30,147 nt of DNA from contig CANRDQ010000015.1 of the NCBI GenBank assembly GCA_947629395.1, positions 1-30,147 on the forward strand, read 5' to 3'. Source of the stretch: an uncultured Bacilli bacterium. Its GTDB lineage: Bacteria; Bacillota_I; Bacilli_A; RF39; UBA660. Position numbers and translations under genes: made by a program. Within the stretch, counting starts at the first letter, position 1; each line of letters opens with the position of its first letter. The notes beneath the pieces were generated by a model that was not told where the DNA came from, searched no databases, and was given only the letters and a program-made list of their open reading frames with translations. This document shows positions 1 through 6,256 of this stretch, in pieces.

Positions 1-743
1 TGAAAATCATTATTATAAACTACTTTTAGATTTTTATATTGTTTTTGATATTTATTTATATCTATTTCTTTTAATAATCCATTCTTTTTACATATTATAG
101 TTACACTAACTTTTAGGTTTCTTATCATATCTAGAACACTTTTATCTGCATAATTATCAATGATAATTATGTTATCATGTGCTTCTTTTAAAATTTCAAC
201 TATTTTTGAATAAGCATCATAGATTTGCCCATTAAAATAAATTTCATTTTCTTTTTTATTTTCTTCAAATTGATTAAAAGATTTTTGCAACAATTTAATA
301 TCTTCATCATGCTTTATCACTAATTTGTTAATATATTTTTGCTCAATTAATTCATTAGAAATATATTTTCTCATCATTACAAAAGCATCCATAATAGCAA
401 TACTAACTTGTGTTGCAACATCAGATTTCAAAATAGTGGCAAGCATCGCTACACCTTGCTCAGTAAATACACGAGGATTTTTATATTTACCACCTCGAGT
501 TTCAATGTGTTTATTTTTTCGGTCGAAATTTTCGACCAAAAAAATTTTGCTTTCTTGATCTGTTAATTTAAAACTAAATCTCTCTGGAAATTTTTGAGGA
601 TTATTTCTAACAGCTTCATTAATTCTTTTTGTTTGTACCCCATAAAGCCTTGCTAAATCAGAGTCCAACATTACTTGTTTTCCTCTTACTTCATAAATCA
701 TGTTTTCAATTTTTATTTCGTTAGTTAATGTAATAGTGTTCAT
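1..743 (-). CDS. ORF6N-domain protein, 5' part (runs off the left edge)
   Basis: The frame is open from an ATG at 743 to the window edge (247 codons, no stop), so the C-terminus lies outside. The N-terminal ~110 residues look like an ORF6N domain: an LYGVQTKRINEAVRNN helix-turn-helix-like stretch, then KYKNPRVFTEQGVAMLATIL, the family signature. The following part (KEAHDNIIIIDNYADKSVLD) matches the C-terminal extension seen in ORF6N proteins, where the fold resembles a phospholipase-D-like module. ORF6N proteins are phage- and island-associated DNA-binding or antirepressor-like proteins, and the host role here is unknown. The start is supported by a GGGGG-type ribosome binding site 7 nt upstream. 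It has its own strong promoter in the 67-nt gap after ftsW. Domain call is confident; function is not. Confidence 0.85.
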   Translation of the reverse strand, partial: MNTITLTNEIKIENMIYEVRGKQVMLDSDLARLYGVQTKRINEAVRNNPQKFPERFSFKLTDQESKIFLVENFDRKNKHIETRGGKYKNPRVFTEQGVAMLATILKSDVATQVSIAIMDAFVMMRKYISNELIEQKYINKLVIKHDEDIKLLQKSFNQFEENKKENEIYFNGQIYDAYSKIVEILKEAHDNIIIIDNYADKSVLDMIRNLKVSVTIICKKNGLLKEIDINKYQKQYKNLKVVYNNDF

Positions 744-773
744 ATATTATCCCCCTGACTACGACTATAAACA

Positions 774-794
774 AAACATACCAAATATATGTTT
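774..794. promoter_or_regulatory. Operator-like inverted repeat over the ORF6N promoter
   Basis: AAACATA and TATGTTT are perfect 7-bp arms separated by CCAAATA. They cover the -10 and most of the spacer of the promoter at 775-803. The position would suit a repressor site, possibly autoregulation by the ORF6N protein. No binding evidence exists in the sequence beyond symmetry and location. Confidence 0.4.
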
Positions 795-803
795 GTGTGT
801 CAA
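775..803 (-). promoter_or_regulatory. sigma-A promoter of the ORF6N gene
   Basis: Read on the minus strand, a perfect -35 TTGACA (798-803) is followed by a 17-nt spacer and a -10 TATGTT (775-780). The start codon lies about 30 nt downstream. This is the best -35 hexamer I found in the window. Confidence 0.7.
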
Positions 804-810
804 CTATATT

Positions 811-1896
811 TTAACAATTTCTACTTATATTCAAAACAACTCCCATCGAGGCCATACTAACAAGTAAACTACTACCACCGTACGATAAAAATGGAAGTGT
901 TACTCCTGTTACTGGAATCATTCCTATTACCACCATTAAATTAAGCATAGTTTGAAATATTATTTGAAATATTAAACCAAACGATAAATATTTAGAGAAA
1001 GAATCTTTAGCCCTTAAAGAAATTCTAATACATCGATATAAAATAAAACTAAAAAGTCCTACTACTATAAAAGCTCCTAATACTCCGAACTCTTCAGCAA
1101 TAATTGAAAATATAAAATCAGTTTGTGGCTCTGGTAAATAAAAATGTTTTTGAATAGAATTTAAAAAGCCATTACCAAATAATCCTCCTGGTCCAATCGC
1201 ATATAAACTTTGGATTATTTGAAATCCTGTTCCCAATGGATCTTTCCAAGGATTAATAAAGGAAGTAATTCTATCCATTCTATAGGGAGCGATTAAAATT
1301 AAGATAACTATTCCTACTACTCCTATGATTCCCCCAGCAAAGAAAAATTTCATATCTACTCCTGCGATAAAGAGTAAAGCAATTATAGACATTACTAAAA
1401 CTACACCCGTACCCAAATCAGGTTGTAACATTATAAGTCCAAAAAAGGTAAACAAAACTCCTAAAATAGGAAAGACACCTTTTTTATAACTTTTCAAATA
1501 CTTATTCGACTGCATTAGATATTTACTAGTAAAAATTAGCATCCCTATTTTAGCAGCTTCACTAGGTTGAATTCCAAATGGTCCAATCCCAAACCAACTA
1601 CGACTTCCATTTCTAACACTACCTATACCTGGTATTAATACTAGTATTAAAAGAAAAAAACAAATTCCTAAAATAACATTTGCTTTCTTATAATATATTT
1701 TATAATCTATTTTAGAAACAAAGAGCATAACCCCAATACCTAACACCATAAACAATGCTTGTTGTTTTACATAATGAAAACTATCATTAAATTTATAATT
1801 AGCCCAAATACTAGAAGCCGAATAAATCATTACTAATCCAAATAAAGATAAAATAATTACGGCAATAAAAAGTAAATAATCAAACTTTTTATTCAT
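811..1896 (-). CDS. ftsW: SEDS-family peptidoglycan glycosyltransferase FtsW
   Basis: A polytopic membrane protein of 361 residues with about ten hydrophobic segments, the normal size for FtsW/RodA/SpoVE. The family signatures are present: RSWFGIGPFGIQPSEAAK in the first half (SEDS catalytic-loop region), LPEPQTDFIFSIIAEEFG, and PFLSYGGSSLL near the end. FtsW polymerises lipid II into glycan strands at the division septum, working with a class B penicillin-binding protein; the split one at 13941-23118 is a possible partner. The start has an AGGTGAT ribosome binding site 6 nt upstream. FtsW is preferred over RodA from the PEPQTDFIF motif and from other cell-wall genes nearby, but SpoVE cannot be excluded. 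Confidence 0.85.
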   Translation of the reverse strand: MNKKFDYLLFIAVIILSLFGLVMIYSASSIWANYKFNDSFHYVKQQALFMVLGIGVMLFVSKIDYKIYYKKANVILGICFFLLILVLIPGIGSVRNGSRSWFGIGPFGIQPSEAAKIGMLIFTSKYLMQSNKYLKSYKKGVFPILGVLFTFFGLIMLQPDLGTGVVLVMSIIALLFIAGVDMKFFFAGGIIGVVGIVILILIAPYRMDRITSFINPWKDPLGTGFQIIQSLYAIGPGGLFGNGFLNSIQKHFYLPEPQTDFIFSIIAEEFGVLGAFIVVGLFSFILYRCIRISLRAKDSFSKYLSFGLIFQIIFQTMLNLMVVIGMIPVTGVTLPFLSYGGSSLLVSMASMGVVLNISRNC

Positions 1897-1941
1897 ATAA
1901 TCACCTAATATATTTTATAAGTAAAGATTAAAAATATTCAT

Positions 1942-1965
1942 AAAAAAAGGAAGCAATGAGCTTCC
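1942..1965 (-). terminator. Rho-independent terminator after the 1965-2765 gene
   Basis: On the minus strand GGAAGC, loop TCATT, GCTTCC, then seven T. The hairpin begins right at the TAG stop codon of the upstream gene, so ftsW is transcribed separately. Confidence 0.8.
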
Positions 1966-2765
1966 TATCTAATACTTAAATACCATTCTTTTAAAGCAGC
2001 ACTTCCACTTTTAGCTAAATCTTTAATTAAAGAGAATGTTAAACTATAACTTCTTTTCATAGTTTGAAAATCATTTCTAGCTGTTGCACAAAGATTTTCG
2101 TTATTAGCGCATATTCTAGAAGTTTCTTCTAAATACTTAGTAACTACTTTAGCTTTCAAATTATTATATCCTTGTTTAATTCTATTTTTATAATTTGGAA
2201 AATAAGCATCTATTTTTTGATCTATAGCTATAGTTATTTTCATTACTTGTAATTTAGCACTAGTACTTAACTCTTTGAAAGTTTTACCTCTAATTGTACC
2301 ACCTTCAAATAAAAATCTATAAATAGTATCTACACCTGATTTTAATCTTTCTCTTATAGTTGGATCATTTTGATTACCTGTTGCCAAAGATTCTTGTTCC
2401 CTAAAATAAGAAATAACAGATGATTCATTACTAACAATAGGGTTTGTATTTTGTACTGATGGAGATACCTTAACTATAGAATTATTAACTGTCTCATTAT
2501 TTAATGGAGTATCACTACTAACTTCATCAGTTACCTCCATCTCTCTAGTATCATTCTCTACTACTTTTAAATCTTCAAGACTAGATTTCTTCTTTTCCTT
2601 TTCTTTAGCCTTACGTTCATTAGTTACTTCTACTCTATCTACTTTATTATTAGAAAAACTATTTATAAAAAATCCACCAAAAATAAACATAGCTACAACA
2701 AAGCCACCTAAAAAAACTAAAATTTCTTTTTTATTTTTTAAGAAAAAATCTTTAATTTTATCCAT
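1965..2765 (-). CDS. Membrane-anchored protein of unknown function
   Basis: 266 residues. A short basic N-terminus is followed by one hydrophobic segment (about residues 15-35, ILVFLGGFVVAMFIFGGFF), then a long polar, Lys/Glu/Ser/Asn-rich linker (about 40-115) and a compact C-terminal part of about 150 residues with helical character and two cysteines in CANNENLCA. The likely topology is N-in with the C-terminal part outside. I do not recognise the C-terminal domain. The ribosome binding site GTGAGGG precedes the ATG. It is the first of three consecutive single-pass proteins on this strand (1965-4166), each with its own terminator, which suggests related envelope roles but separate transcripts. 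Confidence 0.7.
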   Translation of the reverse strand: MDKIKDFFLKNKKEILVFLGGFVVAMFIFGGFFINSFSNNKVDRVEVTNERKAKEKEKKKSSLEDLKVVENDTREMEVTDEVSSDTPLNNETVNNSIVKVSPSVQNTNPIVSNESSVISYFREQESLATGNQNDPTIRERLKSGVDTIYRFLFEGGTIRGKTFKELSTSAKLQVMKITIAIDQKIDAYFPNYKNRIKQGYNNLKAKVVTKYLEETSRICANNENLCATARNDFQTMKRSYSLTFSLIKDLAKSGSAALKEWYLSIR

Positions 2766-2798
2766 TTTCCCTCACCATCTATATTTTAATCCTTTTAT

Positions 2799-2830
2799 AA
2801 AAAAAAGTAAATCTATAACAATAGATTTAC
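2799..2830 (-). terminator. Rho-independent terminator after the 2838-3473 gene
   Basis: On the minus strand a 9-bp stem GTAAATCTA / TAGATTTAC with a 6-nt loop is followed by eight T. It lies 7 nt after the TAG stop codon. Confidence 0.8.
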
Positions 2831-2837
2831 CTCATAT

Positions 2838-3473
2838 CTAATCAATATATCCTAACTTAAATGTTTCAACTTTACATTTTTGGTTTTCACAATAAACACC
2901 TTCTACTTTAATATCTTTCTTAAAAGTATCTTTATTTGTTAAAGCTAAAGCATTTAATTTACTAGTATCAGTTGTTTTATCATCAGGAATATTCATCACT
3001 AATCCTAGTTTTATTTGTTCTAATCTGTTTTTATCAGCATTTCCTATATTATGACTATCTCCAAAGATAAGTTTATTTTTTATAAAGACTCTAAAAGCAT
3101 AAGATTTATTATCTTTTTTATCATCTATATCTTTAACCTTTAAATTACTAATACTTAATTTATTAACATCATTAGAAAGATAAACTTGTCCTGTTTGAAA
3201 ATATAAATGAGTTGACTCTCCTACAAATCTATAAGTATACTCTTTCATATATTCATTAAACTTTTTATTTTCTTTAAATTCAATATTAACATCTTTAGCA
3301 TTTAATGTATGTTGTTCTGCAAAATATATAATAACTAAGAATATTGACATACAAGCTACTAACATAAAAATTAATATAATTAAAGATTTTAATGATTCAC
3401 CTTTTTTCAAAGGTCTTATAGTCTTATCAGAACTCTTTATTTTATGATTAGCTTTTTTCTTATTAATACCCAT
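2838..3473 (-). CDS. Single-pass membrane protein, tandem paralogue of the 3540-4166 gene
   Basis: 211 residues from the ATG at 3473. A longer open frame reaches 3530, but only the 3473 start (MGINKK...) has a good ribosome binding site (AGGAG, 8 nt upstream), and the extra codons overlap the promoter and the preceding terminator. A basic tail is followed by one membrane segment (about residues 31-50) and an extracellular domain. That domain shares a pattern with its neighbour: EYTYRF.GES, FQTGQV, IFGD...IGN.., and EGVYC....C at the end, with two conserved cysteines that could form a disulfide. Family not recognised. Confidence 0.75.
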   Translation of the reverse strand: MGINKKKANHKIKSSDKTIRPLKKGESLKSLIILIFMLVACMSIFLVIIYFAEQHTLNAKDVNIEFKENKKFNEYMKEYTYRFVGESTHLYFQTGQVYLSNDVNKLSISNLKVKDIDDKKDNKSYAFRVFIKNKLIFGDSHNIGNADKNRLEQIKLGLVMNIPDDKTTDTSKLNALALTNKDTFKKDIKVEGVYCENQKCKVETFKLGYID

Positions 3474-3498
3474 AATTATTTCTCCTATCATTAAAGTA

Positions 3499-3507
3499 AT
3501 TATAACA
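3499..3507 (-). promoter_or_regulatory. Extended -10 promoter for the 2838-3473 gene
   Basis: Minus strand TGTTATAAT: a perfect -10 with a TGn extension and no good -35. It lies just past the terminator of the preceding gene and 25 nt before the start codon. The same TGTTATAAT element precedes the paralogue (4203-4211). Confidence 0.55.
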
Positions 3508-3508
3508 T

Positions 3509-3538
3509 AAAAAAAGATGATATTAATCATCTTTTTTA
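3509..3538 (-). terminator. Rho-independent terminator after the 3540-4166 gene
   Basis: Near-perfect palindrome AAAAAAGATGAT / ATCATCTTTTTT. On the minus strand the stem ends in a run of T directly downstream of the stop codon. The A/T symmetry would let it work in both directions. Confidence 0.75.
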
Positions 3539-3539
3539 A

Positions 3540-4166
3540 CTATTTTTTCTTTTTTGCTTTTTCTGTAAAGAATAATTTAAAGTTTTCTCTTTCACATTTA
3601 TTACCTTTACAATAAACACCTTCTATTTTAATACTTTCTTTAAAGTTTTTAGCAGTAGTAACTACAAAAGGTTCATAAGGTCCTTTTTCATGATCTTTTT
3701 CATTACTTCCTAAAATCCCAATACGTATTTTACCAAGTTCATCTTTATTAGTATTACCAACACCTTGATCATTACCAAAAACTATTTTGTCATTAAAATA
3801 TACATTAAAGGCAAATGAGTAATCATCACCAGATACTTTCTTTTTTAATTTTACATTATTAATAAATAAAAAGCGTTGACTTCCATCATATAATACTTGA
3901 CCTGTTTCAAAGATAAAGTGTTTAGACTCTCCAGTAAAACGGTAAGTATAATCTTCCATAAAGTTAGCCTCACTATTTTTAAATTCAACAGTAGGTTTTT
4001 CTTCTTCAAAAAGATTACCAGAAAATTTAAATATCATGATGATTGCTACTATAATAATTCCTAATACTATTATCATCAATAAACTTTTTTGAGCATTACC
4101 CATCTTTGAAGATTTACTTTTAATATCTTTACTATTATTCATATCATTATTTTTATTGTCGTTCAT
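3540..4166 (-). CDS. Single-pass membrane protein, tandem paralogue of the 2838-3473 gene
   Basis: 208 residues: a polar N-terminus of about 30, one membrane segment (about 30-48, LMIIVLGIIIVAIIMIFKF), then an extracellular domain. It shares YTYRF.GESKH, FETGQV, FNVYFNDKIVFGND.GVGNTNKDELGKIRIGIL and EGVYCKGNKC with the neighbour, clearly homologous by eye over about 150 residues. The C-terminus is lysine-rich. The ribosome binding site is AGGAG upstream of the ATG. No known family recognised; an envelope or secreted-domain role is inferred only from topology. Confidence 0.75.
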   Translation of the reverse strand: MNDNKNNDMNNSKDIKSKSSKMGNAQKSLLMIIVLGIIIVAIIMIFKFSGNLFEEEKPTVEFKNSEANFMEDYTYRFTGESKHFIFETGQVLYDGSQRFLFINNVKLKKKVSGDDYSFAFNVYFNDKIVFGNDQGVGNTNKDELGKIRIGILGSNEKDHEKGPYEPFVVTTAKNFKESIKIEGVYCKGNKCERENFKLFFTEKAKKKK

Positions 4167-4202
4167 TATTCATTCTCCTATCCCACATCTATTCTTAAAA
4201 TA

Positions 4203-4211
4203 ATTATAACA
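4203..4211 (-). promoter_or_regulatory. Extended -10 promoter for the 3540-4166 gene
   Basis: Minus strand TGTTATAAT, identical to the element in front of the downstream paralogue, about 40 nt before the start codon. The -35 is poor. The 4212-4327 stretch upstream is AT-rich and shows no gene. Confidence 0.55.
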
Positions 4212-4327
4212 CATAAATTCATAAATTGAAGACTTTATTTTTTATTACTTAACTTTTTTAATTAATCTCACTTCTTATGATATCAAAAAATAAATAATTT
4301 TATTCTCTTTAATTATCTTTACTAAAT

Positions 4328-4355
4328 AAAAAAAGAAGTATTTGATTATAATACC
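4328..4355 (-). repeat. Outer half of a palindrome split by the IS (A7 plus 21-nt arm)
   Basis: 4335-4355 (GAAGTA, TTT, GATTATAATACC) is complementary in order to 5588-5609 on the far side of the IS: 6/6 pairs, a small internal loop, then 9/12 pairs. On the minus strand this arm is followed by seven T (4328-4334). Arm plus T-run look like the 3' half of the upp terminator. Confidence 0.5.
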
Positions 4356-4357
4356 TT

Positions 4358-4381
4358 TAAAGTTCACACTAAATAAAAAGA
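4358..4381. repeat. IS3 left inverted repeat
   Basis: 24-bp end repeat, 21/24 identical to the reverse complement of 5562-5585; mismatches at positions 2, 7 and 9 counted from the outer edge. The inner 14 bp (ACTAAATAAAAAGA) are identical. Confidence 0.75.
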
Positions 4382-4433
4382 ACATAGAAATATGTTAAAA
4401 TATATTTAGAAAGGACTTTGGAGGTGTTTTTTC

Positions 4434-4700
4434 ATGGGTAAACATAAAAAATGGACATTAGATCAAAAAATTAAAATAGTAAAAGAATTTAAAAGTGGTG
4501 CCACTATATCATACTTAAATAATAAATATGGTATATCTGGTTTTGGAACTGTCAGTCGCTGGAATCAAGAATATGATAAAGGAATATTGGGACAGGACAA
4601 CCGTGGTAAGAGAAAATATAATAAAGAGCTGGAGGATATTGAAATATTAAAAAAATCCTATGCTCTTCTGATGAAAATCCGTTCCAAGCAACACAAATAG
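4434..4700 (+). CDS. IS3-family transposase OrfA (helix-turn-helix)
   Basis: 88 residues with the OrfA DNA-binding pattern: WTLDQKIKIVKEFKSGATISYLNNKYGI (helix-turn-helix) and WNQEYDKG. It begins at an ATG 9 nt after GGAGGTG. OrfA ends in the frame left behind at the slippery site, so its last 14 or so codons after AAAAAAA are used only when no frameshift occurs. In IS3 elements OrfA alone acts as a regulator, and the OrfAB fusion is the transposase. Confidence 0.85.
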   Translation: MGKHKKWTLDQKIKIVKEFKSGATISYLNNKYGISGFGTVSRWNQEYDKGILGQDNRGKRKYNKELEDIEILKKSYALLMKIRSKQHK

Positions 4701-5557
4701 AAAAATATCAAATAATTGATAGATTAAAAGTTGAGTATCCAATATCAAGGATATGCAGAGTAATAAATGTTAACAGGAGAAGCTATTACAAATGGTGTAA
4801 AATAGGAAGACCAATTGCGAATAACTATAAACAAGAAATTGCTGTTGTAATATCAGAAGAGCATAAAAATGTTAAAGGGATTTATGGAACAATAAGATTA
4901 AAAAAATATATAGAAAACAAATTAAATATAGTTTTAAATCACAAATTAATTAGGAGATATAAAAACATTCTAGGATTAGAAACTGTAAAACGTACTAAAA
5001 AAGGATTGTCTGTTTCAAGGGCAAAAGAAAAGAACCTTAATAATAAGGCTCCATACTTAGTTGAATGTAACTTTAAAGCAAATAAATTTGGAACAAAATT
5101 TTCATCAGACGTAAGCTATATAAAATGTTCTGATGGAAACCTATATTTATCAGCGATAAAAGATTACTTCAACAATGAAATTGTATCATTTTCCACATCA
5201 AATAACAATAATATTAAATTAATTATAGAAAGTTATAAGCATTTAAATAATTATAAGAATGCTTTAATTAACACAGATCAAGGCGCAGTTTACTTCTCTT
5301 ACGAATATATAGAGTTATCGCAAACTATGAAGTTTAGAAGAAGTATGTCTCATAAAGGACACTGTTGGGAGAATTGTCCAATAGAGAACTGGTTTTGTCA
5401 GTTAAAACATGAATGGCTTTGTCAATTTAACAAATTAACAAGGAAAGAAGCTGCAATTGAAATAAAAAAATACGTTCAATGGTATAACAATGAACGTATT
5501 CAAAAGAAGTTAGGATACTTGTCGCCAGTACAGTATCGACTTAAATATTCAAATTAA
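4643..5557 (+). CDS. IS3-family transposase OrfB (DDE domain), expressed by -1 frameshift
   Basis: This frame is open from 4643 and has no early ATG with a ribosome binding site, so it is taken as the -1 frameshift extension of OrfA at the A7 run 4649-4655. The fusion would be about 374 residues. The DDE catalytic residues can be seen: D in SSDVSYI, D in NTDQGAVY, and E in CPIENWFCQLKHE, followed by WYNNERIQKKLGYLSPVQY, a typical IS3 C-terminus. The HTH_21-like part RVINVNRRSYYKW is also present. The reading frame is undamaged, so the element may still be active. A separate translation start at 5006 would lose the first part of the domain and is unlikely. Confidence 0.85.
   Translation, partial: NIKKILCSSDENPFQATQIEKYQIIDRLKVEYPISRICRVINVNRRSYYKWCKIGRPIANNYKQEIAVVISEEHKNVKGIYGTIRLKKYIENKLNIVLNHKLIRRYKNILGLETVKRTKKGLSVSRAKEKNLNNKAPYLVECNFKANKFGTKFSSDVSYIKCSDGNLYLSAIKDYFNNEIVSFSTSNNNNIKLIIESYKHLNNYKNALINTDQGAVYFSYEYIELSQTMKFRRSMSHKGHCWENCPIENWFCQLKHEWLCQFNKLTRKEAAIEIKKYVQWYNNERIQKKLGYLSPVQYRLKYSN
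4649..4655 (+). promoter_or_regulatory. Slippery heptamer for -1 frameshifting
   Basis: Seven A in the OrfA frame arrangement A AAA AAA, right where the OrfB frame opens (its preceding stop is TGA at 4640-4642). This is the canonical site class in IS3 elements. Confidence 0.75.
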
Positions 5558-5561
5558 ATAA

Positions 5562-5585
5562 TCTTTTTATTTAGTGAGTACTTGA
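5562..5585. repeat. IS3 right inverted repeat
   Basis: Counterpart of 4358-4381; it begins only 4 nt after the OrfB stop codon. Confidence 0.75.
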
Positions 5586-5587
5586 CG

Positions 5588-5609
5588 GGTACTAGTATCT
5601 TTCTACTTC
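5588..5609 (-). repeat. Inner half of the split palindrome, next to upp
   Basis: GGTACTAGTATC, TTTC, TACTTC: the partner of 4335-4355. On the minus strand it follows the upp stop codon by 10 nt, where a terminator stem is expected, but it has no T-run here. The IS lies almost exactly in the loop. Confidence 0.5.
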
Positions 5610-5619
5610 CTTTCATTTT

Positions 5620-6240
5620 TTACTTTGTTCCAAAAATTCTATCCCCTGCATCTCCAAGTCCTGGAACAATATATTTATTTTCATTTAAACCGTCATCAAC
5701 ACAAGCGCAGTATAACTCTACATCTCCGTGTTTTTCTTCTACAACTTTAATGCCTTCTGGAGCAGCAATGATACATAAGAATTTTATTTTCTTTACACCT
5801 TTACTCTTTAATAATTCAATTGCATCAACAGCACTTCCTCCAGTAGCAAGCATTGGATCTAGAAGAATAACAGTTTTATTCTCAATATCTTTTGGAACTT
5901 TAAAGAAATAATTAACTGGTTCAAAAGTTTTTTCATCTCTATACATTCCAATATGCCCTATTTTAGCATTTGGAATAACTCTAACTATTCCTTCTAACAT
6001 TCCCATACCGGCTCTTAAAATTGGTACAAAAGCATATTTATCCTCATCAAGAGAACCTGTAGTTATTTTTTGTAATGGAGTTTCAATTTCTGTATCTTCA
6101 AGTTTAGCATCTTTCATAGCTTCATAACATAAAAACATAGCTATTTCTCCAATGATTTCTCTAAACTCTTTTGTACCTGTATTCTTATCACGTAAAATAG
6201 ATAATTTATGTTTAATAAGTGGGTTTTGTAATTCTACCAT
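5620..6240 (-). CDS. upp: Uracil phosphoribosyltransferase
   Basis: 206 residues, the usual length. The enzyme makes UMP from uracil and PRPP. The PRPP-binding loop [14 protein letters not shown] and the uracil-binding C-terminus [16 protein letters not shown] are complete, and the N-terminus [18 protein letters not shown] is typical. It follows the uracil permease gene by 16 nt on the same strand, so uptake and salvage are co-transcribed. Its natural terminator appears to have been split by the IS3 element just downstream, so its transcript may now run into the antisense strand of the IS. Confidence 0.97.
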   Translation of the reverse strand: MVELQNPLIKHKLSILRDKNTGTKEFREIIGEIAMFLCYEAMKDAKLEDTEIETPLQKITTGSLDEDKYAFVPILRAGMGMLEGIVRVIPNAKIGHIGMYRDEKTFEPVNYFFKVPKDIENKTVILLDPMLATGGSAVDAIELLKSKGVKKIKFLCIIAAPEGIKVVEEKHGDVELYCACVDDGLNENKYIVPGLGDAGDRIFGTK

Positions 6241-6256
6241 TTAGATAATCACTCCT

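Larger units (their letters stand above)
4358..5585 (+). mobile_element. IS3-family insertion sequence
   Basis: A 1228-bp element bounded by imperfect 24-bp inverted repeats (4358-4381 and 5562-5585, 21 of 24 matching; the shared core is ACTAAATAAAAAGA). It carries orfA and orfB in the -1 relation typical of IS3 elements, with an intact DDE transposase. No clear target duplication is visible (TTT/CTT left versus CGG right), so the exact outer ends are uncertain by a few bases. It lies between the promoter region of the 3540-4166 gene and the 3' end of upp, and flanking palindromic sequence suggests insertion into the upp terminator. Confidence 0.85.

Noticed and set aside
4321..4337. A third copy of the IS end (ACTAAATAAAAAAAGA) just outside the left repeat
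   Set aside because: It resembles the ACTAAATAAAAAGA end sequence, but the stretch is simple A/T-rich and is better explained as the U-run and tail of the split upp terminator.
5582..5911. Plus-strand open frame over the 3' part of upp
   Set aside because: It lies antisense within a clear upp gene and starts at the IS edge; no ribosome binding site or recognisable product. The same reasoning removes other antisense frames at 325-558, 6288-6482, 6894-7130, 8202-8396, 12802-13029, 13413-13604 and 20781-21077.
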